Assembly (NCBI RefSeq): GCF_029581355.1
Contig: NZ_CP120849.1
Span: 1,520,501-1,584,500, forward strand
DNA from: Parabacteroides chongii
GTDB lineage: Bacteria; Bacteroidota; Bacteroidia; Bacteroidales; Tannerellaceae
Direction of reading: 5' to 3'
DNA length: 64,000 nt
Positions 28,000-36,964 of this stretch are shown here, in pieces. The first letter of the stretch is position 1. Each line of letters opens with the position of its first letter. The translations under genes and the position numbers were made by a program. The notes below the pieces were generated by a model. That model had not been told where the DNA came from. It was given only the letters and a program-made list of their open reading frames with translations, and did no database searches.

Positions 28000-30648
28000 G
28001 TGGCAAAAATAGTTGAAACCCCATTGATGAAGCAGTATTTCGATATTAAAGCGAAACATCCGGATGCTGTTCTTCTGTTCCGTGTAGGAGACTTTTACGA
28101 AATGTATGGCGAAGATGCCGTAGTAGGTGCCGAAATACTGGGGATCGTACAGACTAAGAAAGCCAACGGACCGGGACAGTTTATCGAAATGGCAGGTTTT
28201 CCGCATCATGCACTCGATACTTACTTGCCAAAACTGGTCCGTGCCGGTAAGCGTGTTGCCATCTGTGATCAGCTGGAAGATCCGAAAATGACCAAGAAAC
28301 TGGTGAAGCGTGGGGTTACGGAGTTGGTCACACCGGGAGTTTCCATCAATGACAATATTCTGAATCATAAGGAAAATAACTTCCTCGCTGCCGTTCATTT
28401 CGGGAAGGAGGTTTGCGGTGTCGCTTTCCTGGATATTTCGACCGGTGAGTTTCTGACTGCTGAGGGAACGATCGACTATATCGACAAGCTGCTCAATAAT
28501 TTCTCTCCGAAAGAGGTACTTATCGAACGTAATAATCGCAAGAAATTTGAGGAAGTGTTCGGTCCCCGTTTCTTTACTTTCGAGATGGAAGACTGGGTTT
28601 TTTCGGCTGATGCCGCCAACGACCGCCTGCTGAGACATTTTGAGACAAAGAACCTGAAAGGTTTCGGTGTGGAACATCTGAAGCTGGGAGTGGTTGCTTC
28701 GGGTGCTATCCTGTATTATCTGGATCAGACACAACATACACATATTTCACATATCACGGCACTGTCACGTATCGAGGAAGACCGTTATGTACGACTCGAT
28801 AAATTTACGGTACGCAGCCTGGAGCTGGTCGGTACGATGAACGATGAGGGCACCAGCCTGCTGGACGTAATCGACAAAACCGTTTCTCCTATGGGATCGC
28901 GCATGTTGCGCCGCTGGGTTCTGTTCCCCTTGAAAGATGTCAAACCGATTCAGGAACGCCAGAATGTGGTGGATTATTTCTTCCGTCATCCGGAAGTAAA
29001 AGAGATACTGGACGAACAGATCGAACAGATCGGTGACCTGGAACGTATTATTTCCAAAGTGGCTGTGGGACGTGTTTCTCCTCGTGAGGTGGTACAGTTG
29101 AAAGTCGCTCTCCGGGCGATCGAGCCTATTAAAGAGGCTTGTATGGCAAGTGACGAGCCGAGCCTTTCCCGTATCGGTGAACAGTTGAATGCCTGTACGG
29201 AGATACGCGACCGGATCGAGAAAGAGATCAATAACGATCCGCCCGCTTTACTGAATAAGGGCGGTGTCATAGCCAAAGGAGTCAATGCGGAATTGGATGA
29301 ATTGCGTGCTATTGCTTATTCCGGTAAGGATTACCTGATACAGGTACAACAACGGGAAAGTGAGAAGACCGGGATTCCGAGCTTGAAGATTGCGTTTAAT
29401 AATGTGTTCGGTTATTATATAGAAGTGCGCAACGCACATAAAGATAAAGTTCCGGCTGAATGGATACGCAAGCAGACACTGGTGAATGCCGAACGTTATA
29501 TTACGGAGGAGCTGAAAGAGTACGAAGAAAAGATATTGGGAGCGGAGGAAAAGATACTTTCCCTTGAAGGCCGCCTGTTTACCGAGCTGGTAACCTGTCT
29601 TGCCGAATTTATACCTCCTATCCAGGTGGATGCTAACCTGATCGGTCGCCTGGACTGCCTGTTATCGTTTGCTAAGGTAGCGGAGGGTAACCGTTATATC
29701 CGTCCGAATGTAGATGATTCGGATGTGATCGATATAAAGTCGGGCCGCCATCCGGTGATTGAGAAGCAGTTGCCGTTGGGTGAGGCCTATATTGCCAACG
29801 ATGTGTATCTAGATAGCGAGCAGCAGCAGATCATTATTATCACAGGTCCGAATATGGCGGGTAAATCAGCATTGCTGCGCCAGACGGCATTGATCACGCT
29901 GATGGCACAGATCGGTTGTTTCGTTCCTGCCGAGTCTGCCCGTATCGGTATGGTAGATAAGATATTTACCCGTGTCGGGGCTTCCGATAATATATCCGTC
30001 GGTGAATCTACTTTTATGGTGGAGATGAACGAGGCTTCGAACATCTTGAATAATATGTCTTCACGCAGTTTGGTTCTTTTCGATGAACTGGGGCGGGGAA
30101 CAAGTACCTACGACGGTATTTCGATTGCCTGGGCGATTGTCGAATATATCCATGAGCATCCGAATGCCCGTGCCAAGACGCTTTTCGCTACCCATTATCA
30201 TGAACTGAACGAGATGGAACGTTCTTTTAAACGAATCAAGAATTATAATGTATCGGTAAAAGAGGTTTCCAATAAGGTGATATTCCTGCGTAAACTGGTT
30301 CCCGGTGGTAGTGAACATAGCTTCGGTATCCATGTGGCGAAGATGGCGGGTATGCCGAAAAGTATCGTGAAACGTTCCAACGAGATATTGAAACAACTGG
30401 AAACGGATAATCGACAGGAAAGTATCGATTGTAAAGAGAAAGCAAAAGGTAAAGGAAAAGTAAAAGCAAAGCCCGTCCGGGAAATCGCTTCTGCTGCCGA
30501 AGGTTATCAACTCAGCTTCTTCCAACTGGATGATCCCGTACTAAGCCAGGTACGCGACGAAATCAAGAATCTCGATGTCAACAATCTTACTCCGATAGAA
30601 GCTCTCAACAAACTAAGCGAGATAAGGAAGATTATAACAGGGAAGTAA
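28000..30648 (+). CDS. mutS: DNA mismatch repair protein MutS
   Basis: The 882-residue mismatch-recognition ATPase. I choose the GTG at 28000 because the conserved N-terminus ([20 protein letters not shown]) begins there; the frame is open 183 bases farther upstream from an ATG but that part is unconserved and contains the promoter box. The mismatch-binding FYEMYGEDA motif is near residue 33, the Walker [14 protein letters not shown] near 620, Walker [17 protein letters not shown] near 695, and THYHELNEM near 735. A Lys-rich linker ([13 protein letters not shown]) precedes the C-terminal domain. All elements appear intact. Confidence 0.95.
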   Translation: MAKIVETPLMKQYFDIKAKHPDAVLLFRVGDFYEMYGEDAVVGAEILGIVQTKKANGPGQFIEMAGFPHHALDTYLPKLVRAGKRVAICDQLEDPKMTKKLVKRGVTELVTPGVSINDNILNHKENNFLAAVHFGKEVCGVAFLDISTGEFLTAEGTIDYIDKLLNNFSPKEVLIERNNRKKFEEVFGPRFFTFEMEDWVFSADAANDRLLRHFETKNLKGFGVEHLKLGVVASGAILYYLDQTQHTHISHITALSRIEEDRYVRLDKFTVRSLELVGTMNDEGTSLLDVIDKTVSPMGSRMLRRWVLFPLKDVKPIQERQNVVDYFFRHPEVKEILDEQIEQIGDLERIISKVAVGRVSPREVVQLKVALRAIEPIKEACMASDEPSLSRIGEQLNACTEIRDRIEKEINNDPPALLNKGGVIAKGVNAELDELRAIAYSGKDYLIQVQQRESEKTGIPSLKIAFNNVFGYYIEVRNAHKDKVPAEWIRKQTLVNAERYITEELKEYEEKILGAEEKILSLEGRLFTELVTCLAEFIPPIQVDANLIGRLDCLLSFAKVAEGNRYIRPNVDDSDVIDIKSGRHPVIEKQLPLGEAYIANDVYLDSEQQQIIIITGPNMAGKSALLRQTALITLMAQIGCFVPAESARIGMVDKIFTRVGASDNISVGESTFMVEMNEASNILNNMSSRSLVLFDELGRGTSTYDGISIAWAIVEYIHEHPNARAKTLFATHYHELNEMERSFKRIKNYNVSVKEVSNKVIFLRKLVPGGSEHSFGIHVAKMAGMPKSIVKRSNEILKQLETDNRQESIDCKEKAKGKGKVKAKPVREIASAAEGYQLSFFQLDDPVLSQVRDEIKNLDVNNLTPIEALNKLSEIRKIITGK

Positions 30649-30745
30649 GACAGTTTCATGCTGAGAAAACAAAAGTTTCTTCCCTGTCTCCTTCGGTGGA
30701 GAAAAGGCAATTTAAATTTACTTTCAGGGATATGACAAATTATTT

Positions 30746-32002
30746 TTATCGGTGGAATGTCGGATACTTGTTATGGAACCGGTATCCGATACCTAGCATT
30801 AAGTAATTGGGAGTATGGAAGTTTTGCAGGTTGTATCCGATATGTATAAATGAACTACGGGTAACTTCGATTTTAAGTGCTAGAACCTGATATAAACCTT
30901 TCAGATCCCCTCCGCGGTGTATTACATTTCCTCCCAAGCCTATTCCGACTGTAAAGTAAGGCATCACATATTCGGCACGGGCAGAAAGTCCCAGTGCCAG
31001 TTGGTAGCTGAGCGGCGGACGGTAAAACTGTTCGGTAGAAGAAGAGGAGTAGGGATCGGCATAGATATTGGCACTCTCGTCATAAACTCCATCCACCGAT
31101 ACACCTGCCCGAAAATTATATCCGAAGTTATACATCGGGTTAATGTTGAATCCTGCTACCGCAAATGCTCCCGGGGCAGCAACCTGTCCTTCTCCCACAT
31201 AGACACCTTTCCGACGCCATGAACCGAACAGGACGACATCATAGCTGATATGGCGAGGGAAACGGGGTACAGGAGGCTGGAAGAACGGTTTGGAAAATAA
31301 ATCGCCGTTCCTGTTAAAGTTATATACCAGTCCCACTTTCAGTCCGACCGTATTCAGTCCCGCATTCGGAAACCGGGTATTCCCATTCGAGAAATGCGTT
31401 AAATCCACTCCGGCTGTCAGATCCAGTTCTTTTGAAAGAATATAGTTCAGGTAGAAATTAGCATTGATATAAGCGTTGATTTTCGAACCGATCACTTTGT
31501 TGTACGGATTATCATATTCTTCATAAGGCTTCCAGCCGAAAGAAGCTCCGAAGTTCCATTCATAGTTGAACGACAGACGGGGATTGAGCTGGGCAATACG
31601 TGCACCCTGAAAGAGGTAAAGGGCAAAGGGAGTTCCTATTTCCTCTTTATTATCAAACGAATACATGGCCAGTCCAAGTCCTTGGTAGGAACCTCTGTAA
31701 ATTCGGTCCGTGTAACTGTTCGGATAATATTGAAAGGAATATTTCAAATGGGCAGAGATGGATTTACGGATAGGTTTCATATCCATATTGTCTCCTCGCA
31801 GGAAAGAGTTGGTTGGGAAAATATAAGTAGGCCGTCCGTCGATACCTAACCTATGGATCAAACGACGTGAATAGGATATGGAATCTGTCATATCCCTCGG
31901 TACGTTTTTATATGTCCCATCATCAGCAAAAGCAATGCCGGATAAAAAGCACATTGCAATCAGGATAATCAGGACATTCAACCTCTCTGTTCCACTTTTC
32001 AT
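30746..32002 (-). CDS. PagL-like acyloxyacyl hydrolase family outer-membrane protein
   Basis: A 418-residue protein with a signal peptide (NVLIILIAMCFLSGIAFA). The segment LTHFSNGNTRFPNAGLNTVG carries the His-x-Ser-Asn and PNxGxN elements of lipid A 3-O-deacylases of the PagL family. It is longer than classical PagL (about 170 residues), as usual for Bacteroidetes members, with a barrel ending in LMLGIGYRF. The expected action would be removal of a 3-O acyl chain from lipid A in the outer membrane, but activity is not proven for these long forms. It stands alone between mutS and the DUF4252 operon. Confidence 0.7.
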   Translation of the reverse strand: MKSGTERLNVLIILIAMCFLSGIAFADDGTYKNVPRDMTDSISYSRRLIHRLGIDGRPTYIFPTNSFLRGDNMDMKPIRKSISAHLKYSFQYYPNSYTDRIYRGSYQGLGLAMYSFDNKEEIGTPFALYLFQGARIAQLNPRLSFNYEWNFGASFGWKPYEEYDNPYNKVIGSKINAYINANFYLNYILSKELDLTAGVDLTHFSNGNTRFPNAGLNTVGLKVGLVYNFNRNGDLFSKPFFQPPVPRFPRHISYDVVLFGSWRRKGVYVGEGQVAAPGAFAVAGFNINPMYNFGYNFRAGVSVDGVYDESANIYADPYSSSSTEQFYRPPLSYQLALGLSARAEYVMPYFTVGIGLGGNVIHRGGDLKGLYQVLALKIEVTRSSFIHIGYNLQNFHTPNYLMLGIGYRFHNKYPTFHR

Positions 32003-32061
32003 ACGTTGCTCTACTCGTTTGTTATTTGATAGATAATCAGGGTCAAATACCTAATGTCTCG

Positions 32062-32069
32062 CAAATATA
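32062..32069 (-). promoter_or_regulatory. -7 promoter box for PagL-like gene
   Basis: Reads TATATTTG on the minus strand, 59 bases upstream of the ATG. The rest of 32003-32235 holds no gene. Confidence 0.4.
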
Positions 32070-32235
32070 ACATTTTAGAGCGTTTACTATAGCTTATAAT
32101 GGTTTCATTTTTACTCTTGTACCCTAAAGTTATAGATTTATGATCTTATTTCTATTTCAGATTCGTTCGTTTGTCGGGATATAAAGCAGTATTCCCGATA
32201 TCAAAGATTGTTGAAAACCGGGATACTTTCTGCTT

Positions 32236-32709
32236 CTATTTATTCATTTCTTTTGTAATTTCCTGGATGTCCTGCAAGGTGAAGTTACCCAATAGCTGGA
32301 TCACATTGAAACTATTGTCGGCATCGGCGAGCATAATCAGTTCGCTGATCAGGTCTCCTTTCTGCTTTACGTAGAAAGTGGCACGCGTCTTGCCGTCCTT
32401 CACCCTCATCAGTTCTTCGTGATTCTTACCGATCAGACTTTCGAAATCGTTACGCATAGTTTCTTTTATACTATTGTTTTGGGTGGTAAGAATCTGCAGG
32501 CCTTCTATCTTCCCTTTCAGATTCGTCAGGTTGAGACCGTTTGTCTTCATGTCGGGTATCATCTGGAACATGGCTTTCGAAATATATACGGAAGTGACGT
32601 TGTCCATTTCGGAATATTTGTCGAACAGTTTGTTCTGTGCAAAGCAAATGCTCGTGCAGCACAGGAAGAGGATGAGTAGTATATTTTTAGTTTTCATCTT
32701 GTCAGTCAT
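32236..32709 (-). CDS. DUF4252 protein (last gene of sigma-factor operon)
   Basis: A 157-residue exported protein (signal peptide in MKTKNILLILFLCCTSICFAQ; the ATG at 32697 is an alternative start). NVTSVYISKAMFQMIPDM and the C-terminal VIQLLGNFTLQDIQEITKEMN are the conserved ends of DUF4252, a Bacteroidetes family of unknown function. It is the last gene of a four-gene operon and is paralogous to the first gene (33601-34050), with the same length and layout. A periplasmic or surface sensor or target of the sigma factor is a guess. Confidence 0.85.
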   Translation of the reverse strand: MTDKMKTKNILLILFLCCTSICFAQNKLFDKYSEMDNVTSVYISKAMFQMIPDMKTNGLNLTNLKGKIEGLQILTTQNNSIKETMRNDFESLIGKNHEELMRVKDGKTRATFYVKQKGDLISELIMLADADNSFNVIQLLGNFTLQDIQEITKEMNK

Positions 32710-33109
32710 TTAAATGTTTATTCAAAATACGGTTTACATTATTTATTTCCTGTTGGGCATCGTTCATCTGATCGATTCCCTTGTTGAGGTTAGAAGACAT
32801 GAAAGCCAGCGCTTTTCCAGCGGCTATGGCGGCTTCCTGCGGATTGGTGTAGGTATCTGCCAAATGCTGTTTACCTGTCTCCAGGTCTTTCAGTCCGGCA
32901 ATACCGACGCAAAGCAGTAAGATTGCTGCGGCAGTTCCGCTAATCCAGTAGAGTGAACGGCGGCGGAAAGATGAGCGGAGCGTCTTTTTCTTTTCAGCGG
33001 CAGCCCAGGTGTCGATCTGTTGCTCCAGCCGTTCGGAAAGCCCTTCCGGCAACATCTGATCCTCCCGGAGGACTTTGTTGATTAATTCATCTATCTGTTT
33101 ATCGTTCAT
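32702..33109 (-). CDS. Putative anti-sigma factor, single-pass membrane protein
   Basis: Starting at MNDKQIDELINKVL (33109), this protein has a charged cytoplasmic N-terminal region of ~65 residues, one transmembrane segment (LYWISGTAAAILLLCVGIAGL) and a short external tail. It overlaps the 3' end of the ECF sigma gene and starts before it ends, which implies coupled translation. The layout is that of an anti-sigma factor, though no known anti-sigma domain is obvious. An ATG at 33127 is a possible alternative start. Confidence 0.65.
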   Translation of the reverse strand: MNDKQIDELINKVLREDQMLPEGLSERLEQQIDTWAAAEKKKTLRSSFRRRSLYWISGTAAAILLLCVGIAGLKDLETGKQHLADTYTNPQEAAIAAGKALAFMSSNLNKGIDQMNDAQQEINNVNRILNKHLND

Positions 33110-33617
33110 ATTCGTATATTTTATCAAATTGTTCCCGGATTACTTTGCGTGCCCGGGAGAGTAACACGCGTATGTTTACGGCATTGAGGCCGGTGATCTG
33201 TTCTATCTCGTCCATCGAGCAATCGTCTATTCCCCGAAGGCGGATGACTTGCCGCTGGTTTTCGGGCAGACGGCTGATCAGTTGCCGGATTTGCCGTTCC
33301 TTATCCTTCGTTTCCAGCTCTTTTTCCGGAGAAGAGTCGGTCGCCAGCATGAAAACTTCTTCTATCTTTTCTTCCCGGCGATTGGCACGGGGGGAACGGA
33401 GGAAGTCGAGACAGAGGTTTTTGACCAGCGTGACGCAGAATGCTTCAGGATTGTCGATGTCGGGCAGATCATCCCGTTTATTCCATAGTTTGAAGTAAGC
33501 ATCCTGGAGGATATCTTCTGCGTCTGCTTTGTTTTCAACAAGGGCGTATGCGATCCGGAAGAGCTTGGGGTGGAAGGGGAGGAACTTTCGTTTAAAGTTC
33601 TCAGCATCCATTCCCAT
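33099..33617 (-). CDS. ECF-type RNA polymerase sigma factor
   Basis: A 172-residue sigma-70 family protein. Region 2 is visible in LFRIAYALVENKADAEDILQDAYFKLWNKR, and region 4 in LPENQRQVIRLRGIDDCSMDEIEQITGLNAVNIRVLLSRARK. Its overlap with the putative anti-sigma gene and with a preceding DUF4252 gene marks it as the regulator of this operon. Which external signal releases it is unknown. Confidence 0.92.
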   Translation of the reverse strand: MGMDAENFKRKFLPFHPKLFRIAYALVENKADAEDILQDAYFKLWNKRDDLPDIDNPEAFCVTLVKNLCLDFLRSPRANRREEKIEEVFMLATDSSPEKELETKDKERQIRQLISRLPENQRQVIRLRGIDDCSMDEIEQITGLNAVNIRVLLSRARKVIREQFDKIYEYER

Positions 33618-34050
33618 GATCTTTCACTACTTTATCTATGTCGGACGGTTTGATCTTACCTTTGATGCGGATCAGCGCGTTGCTGTTGCCGGTCGTGAGA
33701 ACTACCAGTTCGCGGATCATATCTTTTTCAATGCGTACCATTACTTTTGTACGGCTGCCCTTATCGTTGGAAGTGACCATTGTTTCGAAGTCAGGGTCTT
33801 TCAATTCCTTGATCGCTTTGGTAAAGCGTTCTTTTATCTCGTTCTTGCAGCTGCTAAATTCAATGACTTCTATACCGTTCACTCCCATGGTTTCTGTAAA
33901 CATGCTGGCAAGCTTCATGGTGATATTGCCTATCTTGACATGGTTGATCTGTTCTATTTTAGAAAATTCTTTGAACAGGTCGTTCATTGTCTGGCTATTT
34001 CCTGCCTGGCAGATCAAAATCAGTGCCAGGATAACAAAGTATCGTTTCAT
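33601..34050 (-). CDS. DUF4252 protein (first gene of sigma-factor operon)
   Basis: A 149-residue exported protein with signal peptide MKRYFVILALILICQAGNSQ. HVKIGNITMKLASMF and ALIRIKGKIKPSDIDKVVKD are the conserved DUF4252 elements. Its 3' end overlaps the ECF sigma start. The operon order is DUF4252, sigma, anti-sigma, DUF4252, so the exported proteins bracket the regulatory pair and could be its sensors. No clear -7 box is seen in 34051-34208. Confidence 0.85.
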   Translation of the reverse strand: MKRYFVILALILICQAGNSQTMNDLFKEFSKIEQINHVKIGNITMKLASMFTETMGVNGIEVIEFSSCKNEIKERFTKAIKELKDPDFETMVTSNDKGSRTKVMVRIEKDMIRELVVLTTGNSNALIRIKGKIKPSDIDKVVKDHGNGC

Positions 34051-34208
34051 CTTTCTGTTGTATTAAATGATTACTAATCCGGTTTGTTTCCGTCTTCCTT
34101 TTGCGCGCTTTGGAAGAGCTTCATAAGAGAGACGGGATCAACGGATAAGTTGTTACAAAGAAAGAGAAAAAAATAATATGCCAATGGGGTAATGTGCCAA
34201 TATGCCAA

Positions 34209-35120
34209 TTATTTTGAAGCAGTGGCTTTGTCTTTACTTTCCGCTATTTCAACAAAATAGACACTGGAGCAGATCAGTGCAATGGCGATCATCTGGTACC
34301 AGCTGAAGCGGTCCTGACCGATGGAAAGGGAGACGATGGTGGCAACGATCAGTATCAGGTAGCCGTAGAGAGCGACCAGTGTCGTGCTCAGGTATTTCAG
34401 TCCGATTGGGATCAGCAGGTAACTGATCGTTGTGGGGAAGATGAGGACGAACATCAGGACCAGGAAAGGAGTCCATTCGAAATGGCTGAAAAGATGTGCA
34501 TCGAAGCCGGTGAATGCCATGACGACCAGTGAAGAAAAAGCGGCTCCGAGGAAACTGTAACGCAACATATTGAGCGAACTGACCCTGCCCAGTACGACAT
34601 TGCTTATGATCAGGTAAGCAGCATAAGCAATTGAGCTGAGCATACAAAGCATATTTCCGGTAAAGGCATCCGAGGCCAGGTCATCGCTTTTCTGTGTCAG
34701 GATACAGAGTAGTGCGCCCCCCAATCCGATGGTAATACCGATGATCTTCATTGCCGTGATCCGTTCTTTCAGGAAGAGAACGGACAGGATGAATACCCAG
34801 ATCGGTTGGAGGCTGCTGAACAGCGAACTGGAAACCGGGGTCGTTTTGCTGACACCTATCAGATAAAAGAACATGAAGCCGAACAGCCCGATCGCCCCCA
34901 AAAGAAACAGGGTGACTTTTTCCCTCAGGGTTGTCTTGTCCTGTTTCCAAAACAGACTGATTATCCAAAACATAAGGGCTCCGAAAACACATCGGAACAT
35001 GACACCCGTCAGCGGTGCGATCCATAAAGGGAGTAAATATCGGAGTGCATTCGCATTCAAACCGCTGAAGGTTTTCGATACGATCATACTCAGGTTGGCT
35101 TCTGTTTTTTTATTCTTCAT
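34209..35120 (-). CDS. EamA/DMT family transporter
   Basis: A 303-residue membrane protein with ten hydrophobic segments in two EamA repeats. The first includes VMFRCVFGALMFWIIS and VSKTTPVSSSLFSSLQPIWVFILSVLFLKERIT; the second ends LKYLSTTLVALYGYLILIVATIVSLSIGQDRFSWYQMIA. The family exports metabolites such as amino acids; the substrate cannot be told. A block of 42-bp repeats lies directly upstream. Confidence 0.88.
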   Translation of the reverse strand: MKNKKTEANLSMIVSKTFSGLNANALRYLLPLWIAPLTGVMFRCVFGALMFWIISLFWKQDKTTLREKVTLFLLGAIGLFGFMFFYLIGVSKTTPVSSSLFSSLQPIWVFILSVLFLKERITAMKIIGITIGLGGALLCILTQKSDDLASDAFTGNMLCMLSSIAYAAYLIISNVVLGRVSSLNMLRYSFLGAAFSSLVVMAFTGFDAHLFSHFEWTPFLVLMFVLIFPTTISYLLIPIGLKYLSTTLVALYGYLILIVATIVSLSIGQDRFSWYQMIAIALICSSVYFVEIAESKDKATASK

Positions 35121-35173
35121 CTTATTGGCGTTTTAATGATTAAAAATCGGATGTAAAGGCTCCTTTGATCTCA

Positions 35174-35373
35174 GAAATGGCATTTGAATGGTGAAAGTCG
35201 GTTTCCGAGACCTAAGAAATCGGTTTTTAACGTTGAAAGTTACTTTCCGAGGTCTCAGAAATGACTTTTCAATAGTGAAAGTTACTTTCTTAGGCCTAAG
35301 AAACCGACTTTAAACGTTGAAAAGTCATTTCTACTTTCGTAAAAGTCAACTTTCACCATTTAAATGCCATTTC
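35174..35373. repeat. 42-bp tandem repeats inside a long imperfect palindrome
   Basis: TGAAAGT-type starts recur at 35192, 35234, 35276 and 35318, exactly 42 bases apart; each unit holds an inner palindrome around CCGAGGTCTC or TTAGGCCTAA. The ends (35174-35198 and 35349-35373) are 25-base inverted repeats with one mismatch. The array fills the space between the MFS gene and the EamA gene. It could fold into a long RNA hairpin in either direction. Confidence 0.65.
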
Positions 35374-35399
35374 CGGAAATGTTAAAGCCGTTACATCAT

Positions 35400-36620
35400 C
35401 TAAAACCTGTCGTTAAACAGGAACGAATCCTGTTTGATATAAGCCCAAACGGCAGCTGCCAGGGCAATAATCATGTTGAACAGGAAAGCAAACTGTTGTG
35501 TCTCTATATGGAGCATATCTTTGAATACATTTATAATGAACGGGCATAGCAGGATTGCCAAATAATTCATAGCCATGACGAAAGCCAGTGCCAGCGTCAC
35601 TTTCGACGGGATAGCCGTGCGGGTGGTCTTGTCGTAAGCGATCGGCTGGATAACGCCATAGGCTAGTCCGGTGAAGATACAGCCCAGTCCGATCAGCCAT
35701 TCCGTTCTTGAAACCAGGATCAGCAGCATCCCCAGTGCGATCGAGAGCAGGCAATAGAATTTCGTTTTCTTACCCAGGAAGTCTACAATTTGGTTCAGTA
35801 CGAATCCCGGAGCCATGATAGCCAGGAAAAACAGGGAGATCATGATACCCGAATTGCCGCTGGTGAAATGATATTCTTTCATCAGGAAGGGGAGATTGAA
35901 GCTGACAATGATAACGAGGTAAGTCGCCAGCCCGTAAAACCCCATGATCTGTACGAGGTGTCTGACCTGTATGCCGAACTTACCGAATGCCGGGTCGCTT
36001 TCTTTCCCTTTCTCTTGGGTTGAAACGGTAGCGGAAGCGGGTAGGGGACTGATATTCTTTTTCAGGTAGAACGACAGGACGATTGAAATAAGCGGGAAGA
36101 GATAGACCAGGAACGGCAGATGCCAGTTGATCTCCGCCAGGTATCCTGTCAGCACGGTTGCCAGCACCAGTGTCACATTGGTAATGGCCGAACTCAGACC
36201 GAATTGCTTTGTCCGGTAGGTACCGATGAAGAATCGTGAAATAAGTCCGGTAGAAAGAGGAACGATCAGTCCTGAACCGATTCCCAGCAGGGCGCTGACA
36301 GCGATCAGTTGCCACATCCTGGTCGAGAGCAGATACAGGATACCGCTTACGGCAAAGATGCTTAACCCTATCTGTAATAACCAGATATTATTGATCTTCT
36401 CTGTCAGTTTTCCGGACAGGATAATAAACGGTATGATCAACAGGGAAGGCAGCGACGACAACATCTGTATATCCAGTTCCGTTGCATGCGGAAATATAGC
36501 CGAAAGCTTCCCCAGGATAGGAGAAACAGCCAGTCCCGGCAGCGCGTTCAGTGCCGAGATCGACCATATACCTATTAATGTGATGAGGGGAATCGTCCCC
36601 TGTCCTGTCTGTATTCTCAT
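35400..36620 (-). CDS. MFS transporter
   Basis: A 406-residue protein with about 12 hydrophobic segments. The first half contains LSGKLTEKINNIWLLQIGLSIFAVSGI and LLGIGSGLIVPLSTGLISRFFIGTYRTKQFG, typical of the major facilitator fold, with a central charged loop (TQEKGKESDP). Looks like a drug- or metabolite-type exporter; substrate unknown. It may be cotranscribed with the EamA gene across the 42-bp repeats. Confidence 0.88.
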   Translation of the reverse strand: MRIQTGQGTIPLITLIGIWSISALNALPGLAVSPILGKLSAIFPHATELDIQMLSSLPSLLIIPFIILSGKLTEKINNIWLLQIGLSIFAVSGILYLLSTRMWQLIAVSALLGIGSGLIVPLSTGLISRFFIGTYRTKQFGLSSAITNVTLVLATVLTGYLAEINWHLPFLVYLFPLISIVLSFYLKKNISPLPASATVSTQEKGKESDPAFGKFGIQVRHLVQIMGFYGLATYLVIIVSFNLPFLMKEYHFTSGNSGIMISLFFLAIMAPGFVLNQIVDFLGKKTKFYCLLSIALGMLLILVSRTEWLIGLGCIFTGLAYGVIQPIAYDKTTRTAIPSKVTLALAFVMAMNYLAILLCPFIINVFKDMLHIETQQFAFLFNMIIALAAAVWAYIKQDSFLFNDRF

Positions 36621-36700
36621 ACTTAAAATAGCTGTTTTATAAGACAGAAAACAATTCTTATGACTGAATGTTCATTTTTACTGAATTGTTATATAAGTCT

Positions 36701-36812
36701 GTAAATGGCACGCAGATGACACAGATTAAGCAGATGAACACAGATCTTATTCTTAAAATAACTTCTAATCCGTGTAAATCTGCCAGATCTGTGTCATCTG
36801 CGTGCCATTTAC
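36701..36812. repeat. 26-bp perfect inverted repeat pair
   Basis: The arm at 36701-36726 (beginning GTAAATGGCACGCAGATGAC) is matched exactly in reverse complement at 36787-36812. The core ATCTGTGTCATCTGCGTG resembles a dispersed palindromic repeat that I recall from many Bacteroidales genomes. It sits between divergent MFS and gadB genes, so it is not a normal terminator. The remainder of 36621-36964 holds no gene. Confidence 0.6.
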
Positions 36813-36964
36813 CTCATTTTAAATAACATTGTTTTAATAAACCCCAAATATTCCCTCATTAACCAAAATCGAAGAACAATTGCCGATGGAGGCTGTTTTT
36901 GCACTACAAATCGATGCACGAATGTCGGTTGCGCCAATTCTTAAATAATTAAAAACAAAAAGAC

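Noticed and set aside
27916..28743. 275-codon antisense frame opposite mutS
   Set aside because: Overlaps the conserved mutS coding region and promoter; no domain.
35174..35373. CRISPR array
   Set aside because: The 42-bp units are adjacent without unique spacers, are internally palindromic, and no cas gene is near.
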